A stretch of 64,000 nt of DNA from Parus major. Its lineage: Eukaryota; Chordata; Aves; Passeriformes; Paridae. The translations under genes were made by a program, and so were the position numbers. Below the pieces are notes generated by a model that saw only the letters and a list, made by a program, of their open reading frames with translations, was not told the origin of the DNA and did not search any database. Shown piece after piece: positions 36,401-50,400 of this stretch; the first letter of the stretch is position 1; each line of letters starts with the position of its first letter. The stretch spans positions 20,036,302 through 20,100,301 of the forward strand of contig NC_031773.1 of assembly GCF_001522545.3 (NCBI RefSeq). The letters are read 5' to 3'.

Positions 36401-39400
36401 TTTTATCTTTGTGATTAGATGGCAGAATAGGAGAATCATTAAGATTGGAAGTTAACTCCAAGATTATCATATCCAATCTTTGACCAAATACCACCATGCC
36501 TAATGCAGCATCCTAGATCTGTAGAATAAAAAAATGCAGGAAAACACCAGGAAAATAAAATCCTTGCATGCTATTAATTCCATATTCATCTGATTTAAAC
36601 TCTTTAGATTTACAATGTAAAAGCATAGTCTCTTTGAGCAAAAGGATTTAATAGCCACCGTATAGATGGTTTTTCCTTTCATAGATCAGTAGATTGACAA
36701 GTGTAAGATGGATGTTTTGTTAGTGAGTTTCTAAGGTGTTTATCCACAGAGGAGGAGGAATCTGAATGTCGAGTATATGGAGCATGTCTTCATAACAGCA
36801 TAAAAGTATCACACTCCCTTTTTTGTTATCCTTACCAGTTCTGTTCTGTCTCTCTTCTAGTTCATCACTCTCCTAAATATAGTAATATTTAAGATAGCAT
36901 TCGTTCCACTGTGTTACTTACTTTGATCTTTGAACAATCTGCTGTTATTTCCAGGAGCACTCTTACTTTTGCACTTAGCTAGCAATTTCCTTGTCTCTTT
37001 ATATTCTCTCCTTTAGTTCAATCCTGTTTGTCCAATGAAAGTTGATGTCTTTCCTTCTTTCTGCTTAATGAAATATGGAAAGTACTGAGAGAAAGACACA
37101 GCTGAAATATCTGCTCACTTATTCCTGGGCAGCCCTAGCTATAGCGGTTAGGTTGATAAGGATCGGGGGGGAGGGAAAGTCTGGAGCTTGGTTACACACC
37201 ATACTGAATGAACATTAAACTTTTGCAGAATATAGCTCCCAGATTCTTAGTGTCTTCTGAGTAAATGTGGTCCAAATATATAAACTTGACCAAAATCAGG
37301 TTTGAGACTTTCTGCTAAAAAGGATGTTGAAGAGCGAGGGTGTTGTCTGTTGCACTGCTACCCAGTTTTAAAATTCTTTTCAAAAGAGTGGAAGGAATCA
37401 GTTTTTTTTTTTAGTAATCAGTTAGGAGATTCTTTTTAATACAGAAAAAACCTACTTTTTTTTTTTTTTTTCTCAGAAATATCAGTATTACTATTGCTTT
37501 TGGCTCCCCTTCAAAAATTCTGTAAGGCATGCAACTCACTTTGAATGGAATTTAAATTTTAAAAAAGTATTTTTCCTATAGTAAATAATGTCAGGAAATG
37601 GTGACTGTAGGCAGTGATAAAGTGTCTCTGTAATTTGAAGTCTTAGCAATTTGCACATATGATTTTCATATCAGTACTTTTGGTCAAGTTACTGGATCAG
37701 GTTTTAAATATGTAGAAGATATTTCAAAATAATAATTTTTTAGAATTTCCTTAAATAAACTATGCCACTTTCTCTAAGGAATATTTCTAAAGCAGTATCA
37801 CAGTGCCTTCTGGCTTTTTAAATTATTAAACCAGAAATTATTTCAACTGGCCTAACTGTATAAACTTTTTGCATACAAATTTTTCCACAAAATACTTGTT
37901 TCTTCAGGTGAATTGAATTGGTAAACAAAATACAGTGTATTGCTTATTTTTTTCTTTAATTTGTGTTTCCATTGCTGCAGATGTTTCTGACAATCTTATT
38001 TTACAGGCAGCAATTCAGGAATGCTAGAGGATAAGCTATCATTTATGGTCCCAATATCTAGATGTGTTCATCATGTCTTCAAAAAATCATTTTACTTCCA
38101 TGTAACTATCATTGTTAATTTTCTTTCAGAAGGTGCCTGCAGACAGTTTTGATAGTTCTTCTTGTGATACTTAAACATATTCAGAACGGTTTAATTTATA
38201 CTTCAAGTGACTTCTCTATTTCATTAGTAGCTCTCTGTTCATACAGCTGGAGGTACAAGTAAGCCAGGATTACATTATTAAAATATAAGAAAATATAATC
38301 AGCATCCTCTATTATCCAAATTTGTTTAGACTATTTACTTAAGATGGGAGAATATTTATAAAATATAATGAAATCTACCAAATGCATTCTAATGGGTTCT
38401 TTTTTCTGACAGGATACTTTCCTTCATACAAATATCATCAGTGACAATAATAAAAAAAATAAAGTCTTCCTTCTTAGTATAAAAACATGTACATTAGCTT
38501 GGTATATGTTGTTTCCCTAGGCATTTTTTGATATTCTAAGATGATCTGTGACTGCAGTGGTTTCATAATAGTCCTTTGCTTCTATAATTTAACAATCAGT
38601 TTTGATGGAAAACTACCTTGGAGATGCTATTATTCCAGCTTTATACACTACTTACTATCAGACTTTTCCATTTAGTGAGATGAATAACACCATCTTCAGT
38701 AAAAAAAAAGAAAAAAGGATGTATTTTACTTTGCTGTAAATCTATTTATAAATATTTCAAGATTTGGTTCTTTTCAATAACCATATTCAGGATAGTGTTG
38801 TACCGCATAGAAATCAGTAGAGTTTATTGTTCATGCAGTTTGTTAAGGTGACATTTCACCTATTGTTCTTTAGTTTACAAAAACAATGCCAAAGATTCCT
38901 TAAATATGTACTGGAATTTACTTGTTTAGAACAAGCCAAATGCATTTTATCTGCTCCATTGTTGTCCCAGAGGATATTTTTATTTAGCAACCATTAACTA
39001 TTGAAATTATTTAAAAGTTTAATGGAATTTTAAAAGTGATACCTGTCTGCCCTGCTTCCCTGTTAACCCCCTGCTTCACCCTCCCCCACCAATTTTTTGA
39101 AAGATATATCCTTGTCCTCTAGAAATGACACAAAATCTACTGCAGGGGAATTGTTGTCATATGTAAAAGTCCCAGGTTGACTCTTTTGTAAATTTAATTC
39201 AAATTCAGAATTGTTTGGAAGATACAACATGTTTACAGAATCAATGCTTAACTTAATCTGATATCTACTTAAGAGTGACATAATGAAACAACATTTGTCT
39301 ATAGATTTTTATTCATTTTACACTCCAGCAATCCCTCATCACTTTAGCAATGATTTGTTTTTAAAGGACAGGCCCAGAGAATTTCTGTTAACCACCATCT

Positions 39401-39815
39401 GTTCCATGGGTCCAACATAAGTAATTTTCCAGCTGTGAAATACTTCTTTCTGTAACCATTTCTACATTTTCTATTCCTGTTTCTTCTGTTCCTCACTAAT
39501 ATTGTCGAATTCTGTTTACATTTGAGCGGACTCAGTGGCTTCTACACCTGCCTGTGACTGAGGACATTTGATTTTGTTAAAGATCACTGGTAATTTTCTC
39601 ATCATGACAGTTGAGATTTACCTTGTTACATATTTTATTTCTTTTTTTTTTTTTATTTTATTTTATAATTGCCTTTTCCAACATTACGGCTGATTTAAAA
39701 TTCACTAAATGAGGGTACTGGGAGATGTCAGAAGTACAGTATGTCAGCCTCCTGAATGCTCAAAGCATGACATGAAGGATTTGGGAAGAGAGGAAAATAA
39801 CTTAAGGTAAAAGTC

Positions 39816-39843
39816 GTCTCCCTGGGTGGTAGCCCAGGGAGAC
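39816..39843. repeat. Perfect 11-bp stem hairpin, 6-nt loop
   Basis: GTCTCCCTGGG at 39816-39826, loop TGGTAG, then CCCAGGGAGAC at 39833-39843. This GC-rich perfect stem in AT-rich intronic DNA is transcribed in the POT1 pre-mRNA. It is too short for a microRNA precursor by itself. Confidence 0.95.
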
Positions 39844-41473
39844 ATAGTGCTTTCTTTATGGTTTTGTAGAACGCTTAGAGCATTCATAGGAGACTAGGAC
39901 ACAATTTTTACTAAGAAAGAAATCAAGGTATTTTTATGATGATTTAAAAGAACTAGTGAAAAAATAGGTAAATTAGAAATTAAAACACTTCAAGAAACAT
40001 TTGACATTTCAGACAAGATACAAAAAATACTCTTGAAGTATATTTTGATACAGTATGAAGAGGTAAAAGTGATGAGAGTTTTCATCAAGTTTCATTCAAT
40101 TGATAGCAGCTAAGTAAATCTGTGTGCTTAAATTAGATAACATCTTACAGGGGAACACATTTTTTCCAGATCATTGATAATGGGGGGGCAAAATGATTAT
40201 GAAACCATGCATTTTCCATATTTGTCCTTTGGCTTTTCTTGTATTTTCAATATTTAAACATAAAGGTTAAAAGACTGAAGCTTTTCAGTGGTTCACTGAG
40301 GAAGAACTACATCCTGAATTGATGTGCTCCATTGGTCGAGTCTGAAGAATGCTTAAGTAAATCAAAGTTTATCTTAGAGATGACCCTTAATGCATATATG
40401 CATTATGTCAGAGTACCAGGGATTAAAGGAGTTCTGTCACCAAGATTGAACTGCTATGTTTATGAATTTCCAAGGTCATTGAATGCCTGATTTGTGTGCT
40501 TTTAAAATTTCACTATGTTTATAAAATACAGGCCTAAATCATTGGCAATGTTTTGCTGTTTAGGACTTCTGATACATATTGCATGTTCTGCATTTCATAT
40601 CAATGGGATTTTCAACCATTTGAAAACTGAGCCCTGGGAAGCTCATACTAGACTGTGTTCATGTGTGTTACTGCTTACTTGGTAACCCGACATTAATTAA
40701 AAAGGAATGGGTCAAAAAAGACTGTTTCAGATTTCAGGATAATGAGTCGTGCAGTGCTTTGAGATAGATAAATCTATCATTGCAGGGAGCAGTAAGACTA
40801 GACTGGACCCTTGAAGGAATGCTTCAGACTTTAAATACTGTGTTTCATATGGCAGCAGATGCACAGCTAAATTAGCAGGATTTAGGAGACCTGCCACGAG
40901 CAGGACAGTAGACATTGAATAACTGTGATAGCTGTATTCGTAATTCAAGGAATGAAAGCTCATCACTATTTGCTTTATAGAAAAAAAATACCTTCTTGAG
41001 CTGATACATTTTTTTTCAGTTCCATAGTGTTGGGAAGCAGGGCTATTGGTGAGGGGCCAAATCAGGAATCCAGAATAATTTTGCCATTACTCTGCTGTGT
41101 GACCCCTAACAATTAATTTCTCTAGTGCTTTAGTTTCCCCTTTTATAAGGGCAATCCTTATCTGTTCCCCACACAAATACTTTGATGTGTGCAAATAAAA
41201 CACTCCTGCAAAGATGGTGTAGGTATAAATGTTACAGGTAGTTTGTCTGCCTCTTCAGAAATTTCTTGTGTAATGTTATATTTCTGCTTATACATTTTGT
41301 TTTCTTATTAATTTTACCTTTTTGTTTTGTTTTTATTTTGACTCTGTTCTCCCAATAGAACCAGGAACAGAGGTGATCAATGGTCCATTTTCCATGCACA
41401 TGATAAAGCAGAAATATATTTCTTTTTCCATGTAGTGCAAACTGGTTTTTTTCTCATTCATATTTTATTACAG

Positions 41474-41764
41474 ATCAGGGAATACAATGGACAGATGCAG
41501 GGAATTACCAGTGGGGGATTTGCATCCTTAACTTTTGATGGAACTGTAGGAGCTCCAGTAGTTCCTCGAGCTTCTAGCAGAGACTACACTTTCTTGGATG
41601 AAGAACGGAAAACGATAGAAGAATTACGTATTTGGGCAGCCAGTAATATTTCCATCTCTGGACCAGCAACAAAATTGTCTGGTGTTGAGCCAATGCTGTT
41701 CTTTGATCTTACGTGCCAGCTGGTAGGAAAAGCAAAAGTGGATGGATCTTCTTTTCTTCTAAAG
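41474..41764 (+). CDS. POT1: POT1 coding exon 8 (OB1 end, OB2 start, residues 232-328)
   Basis: The largest coding exon (291 nt, phase 0 on both sides), with acceptor TATTACAG and donor AAG|GTAGAC. It contains GITSGGFASLTFDGTVGAP, matching the end of human OB1, and FFDLTCQLVGKAKVDGSSFL, the first strand of OB2. The linker around residues 265-305 is more divergent. This exon and exon 9 are the clearest evidence for the gene's identity. Confidence 0.98.
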
Positions 41765-44700
41765 GTAGACTTCCTTTTTAAAAATAATTTGTTAGGTTTA
41801 TTAAGACATTGTGATATATTTTTTAATAAAACATACATATTAATTTAAATAATATTATGTAGATAAAGATTTTTAGTGTAAGCAAATCTGTGATCTTTGG
41901 CTATTTTGATTCTATGAAAACAAAATAGAAAGCCCAGTTGTCTTTGATCACCTTGTTTGGTTTTTTAGAGAGGTTTATTAAGATGGCATTATATAGATCA
42001 AAATTTCATGAAGATTTGTAGATAAATAAAACTTGTTTAAACTTGTTTTCTAGTTAGCAGCATTTACTGCTTGTTTTTCTAGGTTTGCTGGATATGATTA
42101 GTGCAGTAAAAAGCACTGCCTAAAAAAGAATGAATGGATTATGCTATCATGATGGATTTCAGGTAGCTTCTTTTAGTTATACATGAGCACTTTGGGCATC
42201 AGTGCTCACTGAAAGTACAAAATGCAAAGTGCCATGGAACAAGAGAGCAGATTCTAAAGGTCCTTCACATTAGCTAAATAGAAAGGAGGTCTCCATAATA
42301 TTCCTAGTTTTAGTTCCAATGTATCAGTCTGGTGCTCTTCCAGAATTCCTCTGTATTTATTTTTTACTTGACTGTTAAAACATGAGTAATTACAAGCTGT
42401 TATTTTCCACTTTATGACTTCATAAAATAATATATTGGTTCTACTGTGTTAAACTGTATTGTTAGAATATTTTTAGAAATAGCACTTGGCATTATTCCTT
42501 CATTGAAGCAGCAAAGATTTTTATCATCCAGAGCAATGCATTGCTACACAGAAAAAACCTTAAGTGCATACTGTAACATATTCTGCAACTGCTACAAATA
42601 TTTCCATTTAATTATGCCTTTTGAAAGAGATGTCAAATGAGACCCAGTAAATTTTCATTACTTTGTGGACTGTAATTAAGTTGTTCATCAATAAGTGTAT
42701 CTTCAGCATTGAGGGACCTTTTGCAAGGATGGAGACAAGTCAATTTAATTCTTAAATTAATATTTTTTTTACACACTTTCCTGTGTTTTAACACCTGAAG
42801 TCGATTTTGTCACTTTTGTGTAGTAAAGGTGATTAATTTGGGAAATCTTAGGATAGACTTATGAAGGTAAAAGCTTGAGGTCAAATAATGGTACATCAGG
42901 TTTTTAGCATAAAATATTAAATACTTAAATGTGTATTAGAATACATTGGACAAGCTACATTAATATTCTGTTGCCAATTTCCTCCATTTTTTTAACAGTG
43001 GTAAAATCCATTTCTGATATCAAATACTGGTTGTGATAGAAAAGAAACGTTTCTAAAAACTTGTAGACAGATCTCTGATTATTTTCTTGATTTGCTAAAT
43101 TAAAAAAAAAATCAAACAAAACAACCAATTCAATACCAGCTCAAATTGAGTGCTCATTAAATAGTGTTTTATTGTATAATTTTGTTATGCATTTTATAAT
43201 TATTATTTGCATTTATTTTATTCCAAGTATATCAGCTAAATTAATGTTTGATTGTACTATTAAAAAAATCATGATTATTTTAAGCATTGATCTCATGTAC
43301 CTAGTGGAGAGTGCTTCAAAGACAACTGAAATGAATTTCAGCAATTTTGTGCATCACCTGTAGCATAACTTTTAAATTACACTTGATAAATTAATTCCTA
43401 TTTGCAAGGCAGTAGAGTTGATAAGGCATAATCACTGACCTGTTACTGTTTACCATTTTATGAGAATTTTGTTATTCAGATTGGTGAAGACTAACAAATA
43501 CACTGTAGAAATTATTCTGTCATTAATGTCTTTTATAAGAGTTTTATTATTACTCTATTCTTCCTCTCTGTCAGTTAAATTGTGTACACTAAGGTAAGTT
43601 GTATGATGAGCATATTCTGCTGAAGACAGAAACAGGTATTTTGTCTCTCCCATTTCAGTGTTTTCCTACCATGGTGGTAAAATGTTACCACTAACTTTCC
43701 TTTAGCTCCAGTCTGTTCATGACTAGTAATAGAACCATTTGTTGTTTTTCTTTCAAAATTAATTAAACCAGTTTTGGATTTTATTCCAGTATTCGTTTTT
43801 GAAACCAGCACCAGAAAACTGGGATGTTTTCATGTTTTGTGGAAAGTAGAGCTGCCAAGCTCCTGAGGTAGAGAGCTTTATCTGTTCTTATATTTGTGCA
43901 AGAAAAAACCCAAAACCACTAGCTTATAAATTCCTCTAAAAGGTGCCCTGGTGCCAACCCTGTTAGTTCCTCTGGTAAAGGACATTTTAAAACTAAGTCA
44001 CCATCCTTTTCTTCTGATCAGGGAGCATGCAGGTTATTTTAATCCATTTGTCAGATCATCTCTCCAGTGTACAGTTACCAAAGTGTCTCAAGTTGAAAAA
44101 TAATGGAAAGTTTGACAAACATAAGATTCTTTACTTCGTCAGAGTGACTAAATTTGTAATATGTATGCACTAAATCTGTTTTCAAGCTGAGTTCTGGAAA
44201 AGATGTGATAATTCAAGCAATAGACAACCTTTCTTTCAAAGGTGGTTTTAAGTATTTCATGGTACAGGATCAGAAGATAACAGGCTTTTTTAAATCTATG
44301 GCAGCATACACCACCTCATTATCTGGGTCCTTCAGAATTTACTCTTATTTGGCAACATAATTTGATGTCATGGATCATTTTCACTATGAACAGTTTTCCC
44401 TTTAATCTTTTGATTTTGGATGCATATTCCATGAGTTGTTATTAGTGCATTTATACATAGCTTTGCTGATTCTTAGATCTTTTCCTGTGGGCCTGTTGAT
44501 CCAAAGCAGTTAAGCATAAGGGGAAGAAATCCTTTAAAAATTAGGCTTTAGTGTCTTTTTTTCTTGCCATCTGCAGTGCCTAATTCGTGGGACAAAGCAC
44601 CTTGATATCACAAACTATCTGAAAATTGGAAAATAGGTTCTTCTGTTGAACATACATGTATGAAATCCTATGAAAAGCAGAATTTCAGAAGTATAGTCCA

Positions 44701-45631
44701 ACTGCTTCTAGATTTTTGTTTTACTATGCCAGTATATCAAACCATTATTTTTGTGTCTTTGAGAAGAGTATGTTTCCAGAAACTCAGGAAACTAGGGTTC
44801 ACAGGATAATATTTAGGTTAAGAAATAAGATTTTGTTTCAAGGTGTTAAGCCTGTCAGTAAGCTTACATTTTCACAACACTTTGATAGCTAAAAAATAAC
44901 TACTGATATTTCAGTACTTGAAGTGTATCAAGTATCAGCTTTATGCAAACAAGTTTTAGAATTATTGTTAATAAATACAGATTAAGTACTGATGTTTTTC
45001 TGATATGTTCTGGGTAACTAGCAGTGTGTACTGATATAGGAGATCATCAGTAATAGGTCAGTAAATGCTGTGTACTCAGTTTTAACATACTGGAGTGGTT
45101 AAAAAAACCCTACAGCAGGATTAAAATATTAAGTGCAGACAGTTCTGCATATGATGAATTCTGATAGTTGTAACAGCTGACCCTAAGATTGTCTCAGCTG
45201 CTCAGACCATGGTTCCAAGAGCAGCAAGGCTGAGGGTTCAATCCCCATGTGGAGCATTCACTTAAGAGTTAGACTTGATAATCTTTGTGGGTCCTTTCCA
45301 GCTCAGAGTATTTTGTCATTCTGTGCTGATGATAAGCAGCTGAGGTTTAGCTAGAGCTGTTATTTTTATTTTTTATTTAAATATTTAAAAATGCCAGGTT
45401 TTACCAGTTGATTATATTTTCTGTTGAGGTGATTTTATGCTATGTAAGGAGTAATAAATTAAAAATCCCTTAAGGTCTAATTCAGGTATTTTAATGGCTT
45501 TTAGACTGAGACTACAACTAAGATCTCTTATTGTTAATAATTTTAAATCAAAATAATAGAAATATAAGTTGTTAAAGTCTGACTCTAAAGTATTCTGAGT
45601 GCATTGAAATAGTTCATTACATGTATTGCAG
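41765..45631 (+). other. POT1 intron after coding exon 8
   Basis: A 3.9-kb AT-rich intron. A tRNA-derived SINE lies near its 3' end (45185-45325). Nothing else recognised. Confidence 0.6.
45185..45325 (+). mobile_element. tRNA-derived SINE with CR1-like tail (TguSINE1-like)
   Basis: The first about 75 bases follow a tRNA-Ile-type sequence. They include a degenerate A-box region (GTCTCAGCTGCTCAGA) and a clear B box, GGTTCAATCC at 45235-45244. The segment then joins a CR1 3'-end tail (CACTTAAGAGTTAGACTTGA through GGTCCTTTCCAGCTCAGAGT) that finishes in a remnant of the ATTCTGTG terminal repeat. A tRNA head on a CR1 tail is the design of the songbird SINE family first reported in zebra finch. 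The acceptor stem is broken, so it is not a working tRNA gene. Confidence 0.75.
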
Positions 45632-45787
45632 GTTTGGGATGGCACTAAATGTCCCTACCCCACATGGAAGGTGCCTGTGGAAGCAAAAGACCTGGAAGGG
45701 GAAAAAGTTCTTCTTCATCAGCTGAGAAATCTAACAGTGGACATTCTAGTCTATGATAATCATGTACACCTGGCAGAATCACTTAAG
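45632..45787 (+). CDS. POT1: POT1 coding exon 9 (OB2, residues 329-380)
   Basis: The acceptor TGTATTGCAG and donor AAG|GTAATG flank a phase-0 exon. It encodes VWDGTKCPYPTWKVPVEAKD and ends LTVDILVYDNHVHLAESLK. Human OB2 has VWDGTRTPFPSW and DILVYDNHVHVARSLK at the same place, so the call is secure. Confidence 0.98.
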
Positions 45788-47082
45788 GTAATGCACAGTT
45801 TGGTATTTCTCTTTCTTTTTGTGGCCTGTTTTCTGCTTAAAAGTTGCTTTTAATCAATTCAGTTCTGCTGTAATTAGTTTAATGTGCCTCTTTATCTTTT
45901 GCTGTATTTCCCATACCTTTTATTTGAAAGCAAAACTTCACCATGTGTTAAACAGGCTTATTACCCAAAAATTGCCATGAACATATTCTTCCAATTAAGC
46001 ACTTTCCAGACAATGAAAATAATGCACTCAGAAAATGTATTCTATGCTTTAGAATTATTTTTAAATTATACGATGCAGTGTTAAACCTGTAGTCCTGTTA
46101 AACACCCTTAATTCCAAAGTCAATAGAAGATTTTCTGTTCTATAAGTTTCTGCAGTTTGCAGTGCAGTCTCCATTTAGTAGGTCAGTAATGTTGATTGTG
46201 CCTAGATGGAGAAAACAACAACATAATTAAACATTAGATCTTCAGCAATACTGCCATCTTGCTTCAGAATACTGGAACTTGGCAAAGAATGCATCTTTCA
46301 TTTCATGCCTTGCCCTCTATGCTCAAGATTGTTCTTAAGAAAACGCTTACTAGAAAATAAAGAGAAGCAATAGCCTTTTTTTTATGCTGGGTCTATCAGC
46401 AGACATGAAATTATTTTGATACATTAACACCCATTCATAAGTAAATTACAGATAGCAAAGTAAGTGCAAAATTTTTTTGTAAGAATTCATAACAAAACTG
46501 ACAGCAGTATTTCATTTCTTACAAGTTCTCTTCAAGAACTTTTCTCTTGCTAACTGGTGTAAAAAACTGATGTTCTGCTGAAATGGTATGTTTTGAATAT
46601 GAAGGAAAAAAGTATTTTAATATTAATAAAACATATTTTCTTGAGTAGCTGATAATTCTTACTTTATTATTCTCCCCCATTTATATTCAGAAATTGAATC
46701 ACATACTGAGTATGTGATACATGGGATATCTTCATTCTCTCTCTCAATTTTTTGTTTCCTATCCACTTGCTCTTTTGCATTTCTGAAGCATTTTTACCTT
46801 TGCTGGATACTGCACTGTATAGTAGAAGATTTAATCATTTCAAAAGAAATTGTTAAGAAACCCCCTTTGACTTCTTGTGGGTGTTTCTCTCTTTCTGGCT
46901 ATGTCCAAAGTTGCAGTAGTTTCAAATTAGATAATTTTTGTACACAACATTTTAATTGCTTGTCTTAGTGGAGTTATCAAAGAAAGAGCTGATATGCTGA
47001 GAATTAAATTTCAGAAATATTTATTAATTGCAGATTGTAACATGTAGAATTAATTGTATTTCAGAGAATAATTTTTATACAT

Positions 47083-47126
47083 AGATATATATATAAAAAT
47101 GTATATACACGCACATATATATATAT
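47083..47126. repeat. TA-rich microsatellite
   Basis: Interrupted (TA)n with CA and GTA variants. Confidence 0.8.
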
Positions 47127-47365
47127 TATAAAATTTGGGGGAAATTCTCCCTAAAATGGAGGACTTTATTAAAGGCTTTTAAATACTAGTGGAAATCGTG
47201 TCATATCATAAAAAAGCATAATCAAAATACGTATGATATTTTATTGAGTTCAGGATCTTGTTACACAAAGCTATTTTTAAAAATTAATTTATGTAGCAGT
47301 ACAGAACTGGCAAGTGTTTAGTGGATCCACATGTGCCTTCGCAAGTCTGATTAGATATTTTGCTA

Positions 47366-47403
47366 GTTTATGGTTTCAGAAACAGTTTATGGTTTCAGAA
47401 ACA
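47366..47403. repeat. 19-bp perfect tandem duplication
   Basis: GTTTATGGTTTCAGAAACA occurs twice, head to tail, with no mismatches. Confidence 0.95.
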
Positions 47404-50400
47404 GTAAAAAGTGCACAATTTTTCTGTCTTGTCTTCTACATTTAACACTAGCTCAAAGTGGCCTTTTTCAATGTAAATTGTTACAAAATTGTTAGGTTAC
47501 ACTCTCGCCTCAAGTTGTGTACCATTTACAACAACAGTTGCAGCTTGGAAATGATGTTTTATGTAGGAGCAATCTGTTTTACACAACCCTGATAACAAGA
47601 AGGCCAGATTAAAAAAAAAAAACAAATTGAAATACATGTTCTTATTTTAAAATTATATCTGTAGGTGCATGTTCAGACAAGAAATCTCTGAATAAGTACC
47701 ACATGCCAGAGAAAGTGGGTAATATATTACAGGGAATTTTTGGCAAATCATGGAGCACAGTGCCAGGGATATTGCTGCAAGAGTTTGTTAAAAACTCCTT
47801 GTTTATATTGTCTGTCCAGAGAACGCTGAAGATAGGAGCACTTTATCTCATTTTCTAAGACAACTAATACTTTAAATTTTCAATGGAGAGAACTTTAGTT
47901 AAAGGTATGTTGAAGGTATGTTGCAGGTGATACTGTAAGTAGAATTTTTTCCCCTGTATTTACTGGCCCCCCTTTCCTGCTGGGCAGGGCTGTGGCTTTT
48001 CAGCATTTGGTGCCATAATAGAGCACAAAGAGAATTTTCAGAAATCTCCTCTTTGAAGCAGATTATTGCCTGGGGCATAAGGACAAGGCAAGACCTACAA
48101 CTAAGCAAAGAAAATGGTGTTTACCACTTTTGCTTGAATTTCCCTAATCCTCTGGCAATGTTCCCTTATCCTCTGGCAACCTGGAGTGGATGAGGCTTTC
48201 TTATTGCTGTAGGAACCCCAGCCTACAACTGTCTGGAATACAGTTGCTCTACATGGTTTAACCTTATGCCAGTTTTCCAGAACTTCTCAGGGTTCACTGA
48301 CTTTACCGTGAAGTTTGGGAATAGGTCTGTGACATGGGTTTCTCCATCTGGGGCATTTTGCTTGGGTGGTAAGCATCAAGATGAGTGAGTGTCAGTGGTC
48401 AGCACAGTAGGGGTCCAGCTGCCCACAGTTGGTCAGAGGTTTCCTGATTTCTGGTTTGCACTGAATATGATTCAGTGCATTCCTCTTCTGGCTTGATACC
48501 ATCAATTCTCTGTTGCCATGCATTTTATGGATAATGCAATTAAAACAAGTAACCTTGAGCATACATACGTGTCCTAGTCCGTAGTTTCACAGTATTTTCT
48601 TTGTCTTATATATCTTCAGGTGTAGAATTTGTCTATTTTCAGCTGTTTCTCCTATGTCATGACTATCACGTCATGTCTTTCATGATGGTAGTTTGACTAA
48701 ACTAAGAAGTTTGTTTTCCTAGTGGTGGCAGAGTCACATTTTCACCACACAATTCAAATGAGTTGCTACATGGATACAATGTCTAGCTTCATATTTTTCA
48801 GACCTAGGTAGCATTCCTTCAACCTGTGAGTTGTATTCTTCCCACTTCTGTCTTATTACTCATTGAAAAGGGAAAAAACCCAAAAGACACCACTCTTGAG
48901 TCCTTCAAACTCTTAAATGGATTTATTTCTTACTGCCCAAGATGGTGCCTAAATGTCTCATTTGCAGAAAGTTGTGTGCTATTTACTCAGTAAAATTGGA
49001 CTGTTGCTGCAATAAAAATGATGACAAATCTCACTGAATATTATCAACCATAAATATAGGCAAAATTGAGTGCAGGTGAATTTGTTGGGTGATTCCTGTA
49101 GATAAAGGCAGTTTCTTGTGTACCTTTTTGGACAGACATGAATATTTACCTGCAATGACAGATGCTGTTGTGAATTCACTGAATTCCAGTGTGATTATGA
49201 ACACAACCCAATATGTATTGAAATAATTAAGAGAATTTCCTATGCTGAAAAGTTGTTCTAGTTAACTAGTTGCAGGGAACTGCATATATGACTTATGCAT
49301 TTCAATTCTCTTTAGCCTTAATATGTATTCTTTAAATAGTTGTATTTGAATTAGACTGAAAATAGGGTATTAATATATTTTATATTACTGCAAGTAATTT
49401 TTTTACTCACTTTAATTTCACTTTTAAATGAACTTCCTCTAAACGAGGTAGGTCATGAACAGAACTGCTGTAAAGTCCAGTAATAGCTGGGTTTGTACTA
49501 GATTTTAGTGATGGCTCTGTAAATCACGGTGTTTAATGTAGATCACAATTTCTTCCAAGTCAGGTATATAAAGAGTGCAGTCTGCCAGCATTCTGTAAAC
49601 AATACAGAACATTCTAATACAGTAACATTTTTATCCACAACGAACACATTTGCTCTCTGCTGTTACAGTAAGCAAGGCTGCCTCCCAAAGGAATCCACAG
49701 AAACAGCATTCTGTCCACCCAGGCATCTCTGGGCTAGCATTCAGAACCTTACAGAACTTTTTTGGTATTTGGCAATGCTGATTATTATGCATATCTTTTT
49801 TTTGTAGTTCAAAGTGATATTAAAATACATAAAAAAATAAAATTTTCAGAAAAGGATCTAATAAATGTCTTCTTGGCTTCTGAGCTCTCCTCTCTCTGAT
49901 ACTTAATTTTTTGTGTTCATACTAAAGAAAATAGTTATTTTTTATATACTATTTTTTATAAAACAAAGAAATTTGTCAATTAAACTTTTTTCTCTTAATA
50001 TGCATATTACTCTTGATGGAAGGGAAGTAGTTTGACACTGTTTTATTTACGTATGGTTATTCCTAAGCAGAACTTAGGTGAGAACTTTTAAAAAAAATTC
50101 TCCAAAAGCATTTTTCATAGTCATTAGTCTTATGAGTGTCCTTTGCTTTTTTTTAAATTCATAATTAAGTAAAATCAGCATCTGGAAAGGAAAAAACAAA
50201 AAGCCTTAGGATAAGCCTCTTAACTGCCATCTAAATGCACAAGCTGTCCTGGTGGTGCTTTGAATGAACAAAATGAGCAGCCTACTAACAGTGCAGATCA
50301 ATTAAAAGTCTGGTAAGAGCTCCATGCCAGAAGCAAAATAGGTGTGGACTGAAGTGCACCATTATGTTCCTGCTGCCTCAATTGGAAAATATGCTGCCTT

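Larger units (their letters stand above)
32709..41473 (+). other. POT1 intron after coding exon 7 (8.8 kb)
   Basis: The longest intron in the window. It contains near-perfect palindromes at 33459-33478 and 39816-39843 and long T tracts near 37457 and 39645. No recognised transposon was found. Open frames at 33079-35945 have no protein match. Confidence 0.6.

Noticed and set aside
39816..39843. A microRNA precursor
   Set aside because: The stem is only 11 bp and the flanks do not extend the pairing enough for a typical hairpin of about 60-80 nt.
41584..41838. Antisense open frame of 84 codons
   Set aside because: Shadow of POT1 coding exon 8 on the other strand.
45185..45258. A tRNA-Ile gene
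   Set aside because: The acceptor stem and A box are degraded and the segment is fused to a CR1 tail, so it is a SINE head rather than a working tRNA.
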